A stretch of 64,000 nucleotides of DNA. It comes from Schlesneria paludicola DSM 18645. Lineage in GTDB: Bacteria; Planctomycetota; Planctomycetia; Planctomycetales; Planctomycetaceae. How positions within the stretch are numbered: position 1 is the stretch's first letter; each line of letters opens with the position of its first letter. Positions 49,337 to 58,300 of this stretch are shown here, one piece after another. Under the pieces are notes generated by a model. It was given only the letters and a program-made list of their open reading frames with translations, ran no database searches and was not told the origin of the DNA. The stretch covers positions 2,194,798 through 2,258,797 of the forward strand of contig NZ_JH636434.1 of NCBI RefSeq assembly GCF_000255655.1, written 5' to 3'. The position numbers and the translations under genes were made by a program.

Positions 49337-50764
49337 TCAGGCGAAGATTTCGATGCCCAGCGGTGGTGCGGGGGTTGGCTCCTTGGGCAGCCACGATCCG
49401 TCGGGAAGTCGCGCAGGAAGTGGTCGCATAAATATGTATCCCACCCAGCCGAACCATCCGCTGATGCCGATCAGGATCGGCCAGAACCAGTTCTTGTTGT
49501 GAAACACGCCCACTTCTCGGCGTCGACAGGCCCATCCAGCAATCAGCCCGACAATCGTTGAGGTGGCAAGCCAAACTTGAAACGCATGCGCGAAATCCGC
49601 AGATCGCTCTAAGTAAGTCTGAGTCTTGCCGATCTCTTGCGGCAGGAATATTGGAGCGGCAACCTGGGCTCCCCAAGCAACAATCGGCGCCGGACAAACT
49701 AAGCTCGCCATGGACTGAAAGATCTGCGCATCGACGGCGTGGTAGCCGTGCAGTTTCAGCTCGACCTCACGTTCAATCAGGCCATCGGGCTTGATCCAGA
49801 CAACTCGACAGTCTTCGGGATGATCGAAGACGGTTTGCTGCGGTGAGTAGACGAACACCTTTCGCCCATCCGGCAATTTATACATCGTTTCCCATGCCCC
49901 CGCCGGTGCGGGAGCGAGTGGCATCGATTTGAGCTCCCGGGTCTGCGGATCGAGTTGCAACAACTCGTCATTGGCCCGGCAGAAGATCTCGAGAGTGGTC
50001 GTGTCGCCATTTTTCCGCGTTGATCGAAACATCCCCGTTACATTGGAGCGGTCTTCGAAAATTGTCCGGACACTCCGATCTCCCAGGTGAATCTCATACA
50101 GCGTCCCCTCTGCAAACAACCAGACCAAATCGGGATCGGCATTGTCGAGTGGGACATACTGACGTTCATAGTAAAATTCGGAAGGTTCATAAACTTGCGG
50201 ATCGTAATGTAGCTTCTGACTGGCAATCACGGATGCCCCCGACAATCCGGATTTCATTCGCTCTAAGCGAAATGATTCCGATTCCGGCGGGCGGGTCGAC
50301 GAGAATCCATGAATGCCAATGAATCCGACCAGTGTTCTCGATCGTGCTTGATATCCAATGAAGTACGCCGTTTGATTTCGATTGGGCTCGACAACGAGAT
50401 ACCACGATGTCGCGGGCTTTTGGAAATCGTGGAAAGAATCAATCCGATTTCTCCAATCTGCCGGCGAGCCAGAATCAAAACGAGTCAGGCTGATTCCGCC
50501 CAAAAGGGTCGTTTCAAGCCCCAAAGTATTGACGATGGGCGAACCATCCATCCGTCGAAAAGAAATATCCTGATTGCGATTGGCATAGGTTTGGATGATC
50601 GGCTCACCGTCCTTGGAAATCCTGATGGTTTCAAAGCTGGTTTGATCAGGAGCGATGAATCGGACCACGGCGATGCCCCAGAGCGCAATTACCACATGAA
50701 CCATCGCAAAGCCGATCGTCAGCCAGAGGTACATCAGGATTGAAGACAGCCATGAGCGATTCAT
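49337..50764 (-). CDS. Membrane protein associated with ABC exporter operon
   Basis: 475 residues, ATG at 50764 with AAGGAAACG upstream. An N-terminal hydrophobic helix (about 8-35) is followed by about 350 residues of probable extracytoplasmic beta-rich sequence. Near the C-terminus are two hydrophobic helices (about 390-412 and 425-447), then a Pro-rich tail ending GIEIFA. No enzyme motif. It is the last gene in a same-strand run after a GntR regulator, ABC ATPase and permease, separated from the permease by 200 bp that hold repeat copy D. The likely job is as an accessory protein of that transporter; inference from position only. Confidence 0.7.
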   Translation of the reverse strand: MNRSWLSSILMYLWLTIGFAMVHVVIALWGIAVVRFIAPDQTSFETIRISKDGEPIIQTYANRNQDISFRRMDGSPIVNTLGLETTLLGGISLTRFDSGSPADWRNRIDSFHDFQKPATSWYLVVEPNRNQTAYFIGYQARSRTLVGFIGIHGFSSTRPPESESFRLERMKSGLSGASVIASQKLHYDPQVYEPSEFYYERQYVPLDNADPDLVWLFAEGTLYEIHLGDRSVRTIFEDRSNVTGMFRSTRKNGDTTTLEIFCRANDELLQLDPQTRELKSMPLAPAPAGAWETMYKLPDGRKVFVYSPQQTVFDHPEDCRVVWIKPDGLIEREVELKLHGYHAVDAQIFQSMASLVCPAPIVAWGAQVAAPIFLPQEIGKTQTYLERSADFAHAFQVWLATSTIVGLIAGWACRRREVGVFHNKNWFWPILIGISGWFGWVGYIFMRPLPARLPDGSWLPKEPTPAPPLGIEIFA

Positions 50765-50830
50765 TTGACGTTTCCTTCACACGGAAAGCATTCGGGATTG
50801 AGGCACTCGCCCGTTCTGTGGAATCAGGGG

Positions 50831-50965
50831 GTAACCGTTCACAGCCAGAAGAGAGGGGGACAGGCACATTTTCCCGGTACGATTGGAATCCACAGTGCAT
50901 CAACTAGGGTAAGCCTTCCCTTTACCACGGGAAAATGAGCCAGTCCCCGGTCTGTGAACGGTTAC
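50831..50965. repeat. Dispersed inverted repeat, copy D (best-preserved)
   Basis: Outer arms GTAACCGTTCACAG (50831-50844) and CTGTGAACGGTTAC (50952-50965) are perfectly complementary over 14 bp. Core ends are GGGGACAGGCAC (50856-50867) and GAGCCAGTCCCC (50937-50948). An inner ATTTTCCCGG / GGGAAAAT pair is also kept. Confidence 0.9.
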
Positions 50966-50967
50966 GA

Positions 50968-51639
50968 TCAGGGGTATTCGCGACTCTGTGCCGTCTCGAG
51001 AATGGAAACTAAAAGTCCCGCCGCCAGCACGCCGAAACCGAGATAGGCGACAGACGGCCAGATCGGCGCAAACCTCAAACCCAGCGCCGCCACGAGGGCG
51101 GTGATGAGGGGCCAGGAGCGCGAGCCGATCCAGTAGGCAGGCCTGATTCCCGTCAGGAACGCACCCAAGTAACACACCACAGCAAGGCCGATCGTCCGCC
51201 ACCAGCCCTCGGTCATTCCCCAAAAGAAGGGGCTGGCATGTGTTCCCGGTGTGGCAGCCCACAGGCTATACACAAGCAATGGCAGTGCCGTCACCGCCAG
51301 GATCAGCAGCAGACCCGCGAGCATTTTTCCATACAGCAGTTGCCTTCGAGGCATCGGGCGATGCAGAAGAAATAGCGTCGTTTGCCGCCAGGTTTCCCAA
51401 ATGGACTGGTGCAGGCCGAATGCGATCGCGGCGATGACTGCCGTCGCGCAAAAATTCGACTCGGCGTTTGAACCGTAGTAGGCAGGCAGAAAGGGAATTT
51501 CATTTCCGCGGCCTTCAGAAAAGTAGGGAATCAACGGCAGATCCATCGCCGCGCCCAGGAAATGAATTTGAACTAAAAGTGCCAAGCCCGCGTAGAGAGA
51601 GAGCTCACGCAGTTCTTTCGACAACAGTGCTGTCCACAC
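50968..51639 (-). CDS. ABC-2-type transporter permease
   Basis: 223 residues from a GTG at 51639 preceded by GGGAG at seven bases. A reading starting at 51684 would add 15 residues and has no ribosome binding site. Six or so hydrophobic helices are visible (for example near SLYAGLALLVQIHFL, FCATAVIAAIAFGL, LLILAVTALPLLVYSLW, TIGLAVVCYLGAFL and VAYLGFGVLAAGLLVSI). A charged SKELRE start and WRQTTLFLLHRPMPRRQLL loop match the cytosolic side of ABC-2 permeases. It overlaps the ATPase gene by 35 bp, which suggests translational coupling. The substrate is unknown. Confidence 0.83.
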   Translation of the reverse strand: MWTALLSKELRELSLYAGLALLVQIHFLGAAMDLPLIPYFSEGRGNEIPFLPAYYGSNAESNFCATAVIAAIAFGLHQSIWETWRQTTLFLLHRPMPRRQLLYGKMLAGLLLILAVTALPLLVYSLWAATPGTHASPFFWGMTEGWWRTIGLAVVCYLGAFLTGIRPAYWIGSRSWPLITALVAALGLRFAPIWPSVAYLGFGVLAAGLLVSILETAQSREYP

Positions 51640-52570
51640 GGTTCGTCTCCCTGTTAAAGAGCGGCATTGAACGCTTGTTTCCACGCGTGTATTCGATAAA
51701 GGCGTCTTCCAGATTGAGCGTCGTCACGTCGATCCAGCGAGGTTCGAGCGAATCGGCGATCGCTTGCTGCGTCGGGCCCCACTCGACGACGACGAGCTCC
51801 AATTCCAGGCCAACGCGTCGCCAGTTCACCAGTCCGGCGCATTCGGGGAAATCCGGCGGATCAGTGTCAAATCCAAGGACGACCTTACGAACCGATTCGC
51901 GGAACGTTTCGGTCGGACAATCAACGCGCAACACCCCACCCATCATGATCCCAATCCGGTTGGCGACACGTTCAACATCACCTAGCACGTGTGAACTGAA
52001 AAAGATGGTACGGCCGCGACTTTGGATCAGTTGAATGAGCGCTTCGAGAAAATCGCGTCGCACGACCGTATCGAGACCGAGCGTGGGATCATCCAGAATC
52101 AAGAGTTCTGGATCGGGCGCCATGGCCAGAGCGAGCGAGACCTGCGCCTGCTGTCCACGGGATAGGCGGCCACACTTTTGTTTTCGCGATAATTCGAAGT
52201 GATCGAGAATCTGATCGACGAGCGACTGATCCCAGTTCTCGTAGAACGGACGCGTGAACTGCACGATCTGTCCGATGGTCATCCAGGAATACAGCGGATG
52301 GCCTTCTGCCATATATGCGATGCGCGACCGCGTCTGCGGCGACAGGGAGGTGATGTCTTCGCCCAGCAACAAGACTCGCCCTGCGTCCGGCGGTGCCATT
52401 CCCGTCAGCATCTTGATCGTGGTGGATTTCCCGGCCCCGTTGCGACCAAGAAACCCGTAGACGCAGCCGGACGGAATCCGCAGATTCAAGTCACGCACGG
52501 CCCATTTGGGACCGTAGGCCTTCGATAGATGTTCAATCACAATCGCGTCAGAACGATTTTCATCAGACAT
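51605..52570 (-). CDS. ABC transporter ATP-binding protein
   Basis: 321 residues. Walker A is GRNGAGKST (about 42-50), the Q-loop region ITSLSPQTRSRIAYMAEG is near 75-92, and the signature is LSRGQQAQ. Walker B is LLILDDP, in which the usual catalytic Glu after Asp is Asp (LDDPTLGLD). The switch His is in FSSHVLGD. The Asp in place of Glu is common in YtrB-type drug and lipid exporter ATPases, so activity is not excluded. It lies 36 bp downstream of the GntR gene and overlaps the permease. Confidence 0.94.
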   Translation of the reverse strand: MSDENRSDAIVIEHLSKAYGPKWAVRDLNLRIPSGCVYGFLGRNGAGKSTTIKMLTGMAPPDAGRVLLLGEDITSLSPQTRSRIAYMAEGHPLYSWMTIGQIVQFTRPFYENWDQSLVDQILDHFELSRKQKCGRLSRGQQAQVSLALAMAPDPELLILDDPTLGLDTVVRRDFLEALIQLIQSRGRTIFFSSHVLGDVERVANRIGIMMGGVLRVDCPTETFRESVRKVVLGFDTDPPDFPECAGLVNWRRVGLELELVVVEWGPTQQAIADSLEPRWIDVTTLNLEDAFIEYTRGNKRSMPLFNRETNRVDSTVVERTA

Positions 52571-52606
52571 GAGCTGTCTCTCGCAAAGATCCGCGAACTC
52601 CGTCGA

Positions 52607-52999
52607 TTACACTCCCGCCTGCCACTGAAACTGCGCAATTCGCTCGTTGACGAGTTCCCGGACTTCGTCTGCAGTGAACCCCAAAAGCACGGCCTCGGTG
52701 AAGAAGCCATCCAACAACGCGACCAGTCGTTCCCGGCGGGCCTTTTTCGTCAAGTCGCTTCCGTACGGTGCGACGAAGACACCAAGACCATGCCGCGTGG
52801 TCAGCAAGCCGTCGCGTTCCAATTCCGTATAAACTCGAGCGACCGTGTTCGGATTGATGACCAATCGCCGCGACAAATCGCGAACCGAGGGCAAGCGGGC
52901 GTTCGGCTGCAACCGCCCTCGTGCAATCGCCGATCGAATCTGTTCTGCAAGTTGCCGGTAGATTGGCGTCCGGCTTGCCGCATCAACACTGAAGTCCAT
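52607..52999 (-). CDS. GntR-family regulator, YtrA type
   Basis: 130 residues from the ATG at 52999, preceded by GGAG at eight bases; a GTG six bases earlier is too close to that site. The winged-helix domain (about 8-75) contains PIYRQLAEQIRSAIARG, LPSVRDLSRRLVINPNTVAR and YTELERDGLLTTRHGLGVFV. The remaining 50 residues form a short helical tail (ALLDGFFTEAVLLGF), the mark of the YtrA subfamily, in place of a ligand-binding domain. YtrA proteins repress ABC transporter operons that include their own gene, often sensing cell-wall stress. The gene order here (regulator, ATPase, permease, membrane protein) fits that, as does the operator at 53014. Confidence 0.92.
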   Translation of the reverse strand: MDFSVDAASRTPIYRQLAEQIRSAIARGRLQPNARLPSVRDLSRRLVINPNTVARVYTELERDGLLTTRHGLGVFVAPYGSDLTKKARRERLVALLDGFFTEAVLLGFTADEVRELVNERIAQFQWQAGV

Positions 53000-53013
53000 A
53001 GTCACGACTCCTT

Positions 53014-53036
53014 CTGTACTAACTCAGATAGTACAG
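53014..53036. promoter_or_regulatory. Palindromic operator for the GntR/YtrA-type regulator
   Basis: CTGTACTA-ACTCAGA-TAGTACAG: two perfectly complementary 8-bp half-sites separated by 7 bases, immediately upstream of the regulator's ribosome binding site. Dimeric GntR proteins of the YtrA type use two-half-site palindromes of this size, so autoregulation is likely. Confidence 0.8.
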
Positions 53037-53266
53037 TTATCAGACGCGATGTCAAGACGTCTCGTCGTATTTTGACTTTATCACGGCGAGATCTGGGAAT
53101 CGCAATTCGAATGTGGCGCCAAATTCAGACTGTCGCGGGAACTTTTTTCGGCGGATTGCCGTCGAAGATGGCGGCGTCCGAGCTTGCTCGACGACCAACA
53201 TGTCCTGGCATTCAATTCGACTTCCTCTGTCCAGTCGAGAATGTGGCTCCATTCTAAAGGGATCGC

Positions 53267-55594
53267 ATGATGCGTCGATTCGTCATCGCCTTGACCTGGC
53301 TCTTCGGGTGCTTGAACTCGGTTCTCGATGCGCAGGGAGTGCTTATCGCACCGGACAAACCGGTTTCCTTGCCACGGCCCGCCTTGAACACGGGGCACGC
53401 GCCCTTTCGTCCGCCTGTCAGCGGTTCGTACAAGATCAAGCAACTGCGTGTCGACGCACGAATCGTCGATCAAGTTGCTCGGGTGCAGGTCTCGCAAACA
53501 TTTGCGAATACTGGCACCAGTCCGATGGAAGTTCAGTTTCTGTTTCCTCTTCCATACGAAAGCGCGATTGATCAACTCACACTGCTCGTTGACGGTAAAG
53601 AGTGGTCAGGTCGATTGCTGCCAGCGACCGAAGCGCGGTCGATTTACGAATCGATCGTGCGATCCAATCGAGACCCTGCTCTGCTCGAATGGATCGGATC
53701 TGGACTGTTCCAGACGCGGGTGTTTCCCGTGCCAGTCGGGACGGAACGGGTCGTGACACTGAACTACAATCAGTTACTGAAGAAAGATCATGGCCTGACA
53801 GACTTTGCATTCCCCCTGAGCACCGCCAAATACACCTCGCGAGCCATTGAAAACGTCGAAGTCCGGATCGCGATCGAGTCGACCGTTGACCTGAAGAACA
53901 TTTATTCACCGACCCAGACGGTCGACATCAAGCGTACGGATGCCCGGCATGCGGTTGTGTCCTACTCACGCTCCAACGATGTCCCTGTGACCGATTTTCG
54001 ACTCTTGTTTGACGTCGGCCAAGGGGCCGTCGGTGCGAATGTCATCAGCTACAAGCCGAAGGCGAATGAAGACGGGTATTTTCTGATGCTGGCCAGCCCC
54101 GAGGTGAAATCGACGGACACGACGCGAATCAGAAAGACATTAATTTTCGTCGTGGATCGATCGGGAAGCATGAGCGGAAAAAAGTTTGAGCAGGCCTGCG
54201 CCGCATTGCGATTCGTCCTGAATAATCTTCACGAGGGGGATCTATTCAACATCATTGCCTATGACGGAACTGTGGAATCATTCCGGCCCGAATTGGAGAA
54301 ATACAACGACGAAACACGTCGGGCGGCGCTGGGCTTTGTACAAGGCCTTCACGCAGGCGGCGGAACCAACATTCAAGGAGCCCTGACGACGGCACTCAGC
54401 CAACTGAAGGACACCAGCGTCCCGAACTATGTTCTGTTTTTGACCGACGGGTTGCCGACAGTCGGCGTTGTCAACGAAGCGCAACTGTGCCAAAGCACGA
54501 AGGCCGCAAATCAGGTCCACGCCCGGATTCTCACATTCGGAGTGGGCTACGATGTGAATGCTCGATTGCTCGACCGAATCGCACGAGACGGCTTCGGGCT
54601 GTCCGAGTCTGTGCGACCTGATGAGGATATCGAGGCACATGTCAGCACCGTCTATCGCGGAATCAGTTCCCCTGTGCTGACAAATGCGACGGTCCAGTTT
54701 CAGTTGGACGGATTCAAGCCCGAGAATGGCCCCGCAGTCAATCGCACATACCCTCATGGCACGTTCGATTTGTTTGAAGGGCAACAACTGGTGATCGTGG
54801 GACGGTATCAGAATCCAGGTCACGCCCGCGTGCAGCTCAACGGACAAGTGAATGGCCAACCTCAATCCTTCGAGTTTTCGGCGATGCTGAATCCCGTCAG
54901 CGACGACCAAAACTTTGCGTTCATCGAAAAACTTTGGGGTCTGCGGCGTATCGGTGAAATCATTGATCAAATCGACTTGTCGGGAAAGAACGACGAGCTC
55001 GTTAAGGAACTGGTCGAGCTTTCGACCAGGCACGGGATTTTGACCCCCTACACGTCGTTTTTGGCGGACGAAACGGTACGCCCCTCGGTGACCAGTTTTG
55101 AAATCCTCAAACGAACCAACACGAATCTGCAGCAGCTGGAGGACGTGTCGGGTGTTTCCGGTGTCACCCAGCGTTCCCTGAAGTCGTCGCTGCAGAACGC
55201 GGCGAATTCCGTTGTGCCAGCCGCACCGGTGCTCGTCGCTGAATCACAGGGCCAGCCCTCGTCCGCAGCGACTTCACGATCGCGTTTGAGCCCGGCTCAA
55301 GGCCCCCCCGGAAATCCTGCTGCGTCGGCGGGGACCGTGCGCCAGCATGGAAATCAGGGCGTGTATCTCCGTCGGTCACCCGGTGGCGGCAAGCAGATTC
55401 TCGTGACGACGGAAACAGCAGAAGTCGATCTGGAGCGGGATAAAGGTCAGATCGAGTTCATCGAACGGTATAGCGATTCCTATTTTACGCTCATCAAGGC
55501 GAACAGCGTCGTCGAGAACCAAATTCTCAGCCAGCAGGGGGACGATGAGCAACTGCTGCTCAAGCTTCGAGGAAAGCTTGTTCTGATTCGGTGA
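53267..55594 (+). CDS. Secreted VIT- and VWA-domain protein (775 aa)
   Basis: ATG at 53267 follows AAAGG at good spacing. A signal peptide (RRFVIALTWLFGCLNSVLD) precedes an inter-alpha-trypsin-inhibitor VIT domain (about 30-165; QVSQTFANTGTSPMEVQFLF, FPLPYE, RVFPVPVG). A von Willebrand A domain follows at about 290-460 with an intact metal-ion-dependent adhesion site, DRSGSMSG, plus GGGTNIQGAL and FLTDG. About 250 residues after it include low-complexity Ser/Ala/Gln-rich sequence and a small C-terminal domain (TETAEVDLERDKGQIEF). In bacteria VIT-VWA proteins are surface or periplasmic and likely bind ligands or proteins; the partner is unknown. Confidence 0.9.
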   Translation: MMRRFVIALTWLFGCLNSVLDAQGVLIAPDKPVSLPRPALNTGHAPFRPPVSGSYKIKQLRVDARIVDQVARVQVSQTFANTGTSPMEVQFLFPLPYESAIDQLTLLVDGKEWSGRLLPATEARSIYESIVRSNRDPALLEWIGSGLFQTRVFPVPVGTERVVTLNYNQLLKKDHGLTDFAFPLSTAKYTSRAIENVEVRIAIESTVDLKNIYSPTQTVDIKRTDARHAVVSYSRSNDVPVTDFRLLFDVGQGAVGANVISYKPKANEDGYFLMLASPEVKSTDTTRIRKTLIFVVDRSGSMSGKKFEQACAALRFVLNNLHEGDLFNIIAYDGTVESFRPELEKYNDETRRAALGFVQGLHAGGGTNIQGALTTALSQLKDTSVPNYVLFLTDGLPTVGVVNEAQLCQSTKAANQVHARILTFGVGYDVNARLLDRIARDGFGLSESVRPDEDIEAHVSTVYRGISSPVLTNATVQFQLDGFKPENGPAVNRTYPHGTFDLFEGQQLVIVGRYQNPGHARVQLNGQVNGQPQSFEFSAMLNPVSDDQNFAFIEKLWGLRRIGEIIDQIDLSGKNDELVKELVELSTRHGILTPYTSFLADETVRPSVTSFEILKRTNTNLQQLEDVSGVSGVTQRSLKSSLQNAANSVVPAAPVLVAESQGQPSSAATSRSRLSPAQGPPGNPAASAGTVRQHGNQGVYLRRSPGGGKQILVTTETAEVDLERDKGQIEFIERYSDSYFTLIKANSVVENQILSQQGDDEQLLLKLRGKLVLIR

Positions 55595-55638
55595 AATCGC
55601 GTGGCACATCCACTCGTTGCAGCCTGTTGGAATCACAA

Positions 55639-55700
55639 GGGACTGGCAACTTGGCGTTCACGACGTCAAGACGTTTGCAAATCGGTACGAAGCCAGTCCC
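55639..55700. repeat. Dispersed inverted repeat, copy F (short)
   Basis: GGGACTGGC (55639-55647) and GCCAGTCCC (55692-55700) pair perfectly over 9 bp. The same core ends as the other copies are present but outer arms are not recognised. It lies between convergent genes ending at 55594 and 55733, so it could form a transcript-end hairpin in both directions. Confidence 0.7.
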
Positions 55701-55732
55701 GTACTTTTGGCAGGCCGCCAGGGCGCGATCCA

Positions 55733-56311
55733 TTACGTGGCTCGCGATTTGATCAGAGCGCTGATCTGTTTGAACTCCGCGGCATCAGCGGTCTCGCACC
55801 ATTCAAAGATGACGCTTTCGGCCGTGGTAAGAATCGCGCCCGAGTTTGCCATCCTCTGAATGGCAATTTCGTGGTCGAGCTGATTTCGCGCCGCAAGCGC
55901 ATCGACGGCCACATACGTCTGATACCCCGCCGCGAGGAGATCAAGAACCGTCTGTTGGACACAGACATGGGTCTCCATGCCGGCCACCACAATCTGGAAG
56001 CGATCATCGATCGCTTCCGCAGCGGTGGGCCATCCGGTGCATTCGAGCGCGCTGAAGCGTTTCTTGGCGTGCCGCGTTTCGGTGAATTCGATCAGCGAGG
56101 CAACCGTGGGGCCGAGCCCTTGTGGATATTGCTCGGTCAGGGTGACGGGGACCTGCAGAATCTGTGCACCTTGACAGAGAAATCGGCACGATTCAAACAA
56201 GTCTTGCTGTGTGTCCGAGGACATGGCCGCTGCCAGTTTTTCCTGGACATCGACAACGAGCAGTCGGCTTGAGCGACGGCTGAGCAGTTCGTGGCTTCTT
56301 GGTGGATTCAT
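55733..56311 (-). CDS. Isochorismatase-like cysteine hydrolase
   Basis: 192 residues with the family's full catalytic set: Asp21 in VVDVQEK, Lys84 (HAKKRFSA) and the nucleophile Cys117 in ETHVCVQQT. The fold is an alpha/beta sheet with NSGAILTTAESVIFEW near the C-terminus. Family members hydrolyse amides such as nicotinamide or are unassigned. The YcaC/hydrolase-type layout, with a long EQYPQGLGPT loop, fits the unassigned group; a nicotinamidase Zn-binding set was not clearly seen. The start has only a weak ribosome binding site. Confidence 0.9.
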   Translation of the reverse strand: MNPPRSHELLSRRSSRLLVVDVQEKLAAAMSSDTQQDLFESCRFLCQGAQILQVPVTLTEQYPQGLGPTVASLIEFTETRHAKKRFSALECTGWPTAAEAIDDRFQIVVAGMETHVCVQQTVLDLLAAGYQTYVAVDALAARNQLDHEIAIQRMANSGAILTTAESVIFEWCETADAAEFKQISALIKSRAT

Positions 56312-56466
56312 GATTGCGATCTTTGATCAAATGCAGACGACGTGCGTGGCCGTCGGCCCCGGCTACCCGTTCAATTACTAACGCGATTCTGATTCGGATC
56401 GCGACTCAACGCGCGAGGGCCGTTCGGCAGACTGGAACTGCCGATCGCGATCAGCCCCTGGGTCAA

Positions 56467-57282
56467 CTAGAATCCGGCGGGTGCAGCGGCCGGCTGAGGC
56501 GTGCCAGACTTTTCGGCCCCAAGCCGTGGCGGATCTTTGGTGAATTGCAAGGTCCCGAGCATCATCGGAATTCGTTCCGTGACTCGCTGGGGACTATCCA
56601 TGGCTTCAGGCAGAGCAACGACAATGACGGCGATCACACTGCCGTTGGCACGCGAGTAGACTTCAAACGTGTACTTGGCGCCATCAATTTCCACACCCTT
56701 GAAGGCACAGACGTCAAAAGACTGCTGTTGCTGGTAGACGGGAATTCCTGTGGGCTGAAGTTCCACATGTTCGTCCGTGGGATCGACCAGCAGTGACTGG
56801 CTCATGATCGTCTTCAGTTCCTCGACGAACTTCCCAGCATCCACCGCTCGATCGCCGCTCAGATTCCAATAGTTGCAGAGCGCATAGATGTAGCCCTTGC
56901 GATCTTCTGAAGAACCATCAGGTCTCGCCGCAGTGAACTTGCCTTCCCAGGCACCGAACAGTTCTGGAAATCGCAGATTGACGTAGTCGGGTTGCCGCGG
57001 ATCAATTGTTGGCTCTTCGACCGTGCCGTTTTCATTCACGATGGGCTGTGGAGGCGGAATCAGAATGAACTGGTTCGGAACGCGCAATTCCATCAGCCCA
57101 CCTGGCACGATCCACTTGGGTGCCAGTGACTGTTCGATGCGATCAAGATAGGCGTAGTACTGTTTCGTCTCTTTCAATCGCGATTCGTACTGCGCGTACC
57201 CGCAACCGCCGACGACGCTCAAAAGAAGCATGCCAGCCAGCGTTCGCCAGCTTTTTGCGTACAGCGCGATCGAATCAAACAT
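56467..57282 (-). CDS. Hypothetical lipoprotein (271 aa)
   Basis: ATG at 57282 is preceded by AGGGA; a start 28 residues earlier has no ribosome binding site. Residues about 14-30 form a signal segment ending in the lipobox LLSVVGGC, after which the Cys would be lipid-modified. The mature part begins with a helical KETKQYYAYLDRIEQSL, then a beta-rich region with PGGLMELRVPNQFILIPPP and a later KYTFEVYSRANGSV strand, and ends in a Pro/Ala-rich tail. No known domain recognised. It is probably anchored to a membrane from the outer side. Confidence 0.72.
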   Translation of the reverse strand: MFDSIALYAKSWRTLAGMLLLSVVGGCGYAQYESRLKETKQYYAYLDRIEQSLAPKWIVPGGLMELRVPNQFILIPPPQPIVNENGTVEEPTIDPRQPDYVNLRFPELFGAWEGKFTAARPDGSSEDRKGYIYALCNYWNLSGDRAVDAGKFVEELKTIMSQSLLVDPTDEHVELQPTGIPVYQQQQSFDVCAFKGVEIDGAKYTFEVYSRANGSVIAVIVVALPEAMDSPQRVTERIPMMLGTLQFTKDPPRLGAEKSGTPQPAAAPAGF

Positions 57283-57512
57283 GGACAATCCCTGGTTGAC
57301 GAGGCCATGCATATCTGGCAGATGGCATTCGGGACGACAATATGTTGGCGAACGTGAGTTCGCCAACCCGAGATTGTGTCGGAATCAATTGCCATCGTCA
57401 ATCAGGGGGGCGCCGTTCAGGGTCGGAGCGAGAAACAGCCCTCTCTTTCATTATCGGCCAAGAGTGGGTTCGTCGCCTTCCCCCTCACGATGTCACCTGT
57501 TTTCATTGACTC

Positions 57513-57630
57513 ACCGGAACGAGCGGACAGGCACTTTTTTTCTCGGATCATTGCAACTCACAGCGCGTCCACGAGAGCAATCCTTCGCTTATTTCACAGA
57601 AAAATGAGCCAGTCCCCGGCCAGAGAACGG
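57513..57630. repeat. Dispersed inverted repeat, copy E (diverged)
   Basis: The left end GCGGACAGGCACTTTTTTTC (57523) has lost two of the four leading Gs; the right end GAGCCAGTCCCC (57606-57617) is intact. Outer sequences ACCGGAAC and GAGAACGGG resemble the arms of copies C and D. Confidence 0.7.
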
Positions 57631-58269
57631 GTTATTGAGGTGGGCTTGGAATTCGCGATCGATCAGGTGAAACACCACTTGTGTGACGCGTTGCCCCACT
57701 GAAGTAACAATGCGCGGTCAAACAACTCAGTGACCAGTTCGCGCGACATTCACTTTTTTGAGGCCAGCGAGTCAACAAAAAGAACCTTCGACAAAATCTG
57801 CACGTGCGTGCACTTTCGAGAGCGAAGGGTGCCCATGGTCAATAAAGGTTCGCTCTTTCGGGGCAAATGTGTGGCGGTCACCGCAAACAAAACGCACATA
57901 TGAACATTCGCACCCCACTGTGTTAAAACGCAATATCGAGTTAGGGGACTGTCACAGGGGAAACGAATTCACGATTTTTTAATATTACGGGTTTGTGGGT
58001 GTGTGGCCGCTATCCAAACAGTCTACGCAGGGTATACTCGCACATTCCTTAACAATTAATTCTGCGACTCTTTAAGGTTTTTGTGGCTCTTTGTGTTTCT
58101 TGTGAAAAATGCACAGTGGCCTGTGCTGTGGTATGAGCCATCTATTGAGTATGTGGAAAGCGAGGTAGATCTCTGTTCCTGAGGCGAGGTCTCAAGAAAT
58201 GAACGAGGCCTCTAGCAGCGACAATTCCGAGTGGTACAGGTCGCTTGATGTAATTAATTGTGACCAGCC

Positions 58270-58300
58270 TTGACAGTGATCATCTTTCGATGATCGTCAA
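58270..58300. promoter_or_regulatory. Stem-loop in leader of DUF1559 gene
   Basis: TTGAC-agt-GATCATC-TTTC-GATGATC-GTCAA forms a 12-bp stem with a 3-base bulge and a TTTC loop, ending 43 bases before the start codon at 58344. It may be an mRNA-leader hairpin or a protein-binding palindrome. Confidence 0.5.

Noticed and set aside
58033-58038. TATACT as a -10 element upstream of the DUF1559 gene
   Set aside because: No -35 hexamer at 16-18 bases upstream; planctomycete promoters are poorly modelled, so it was not annotated.
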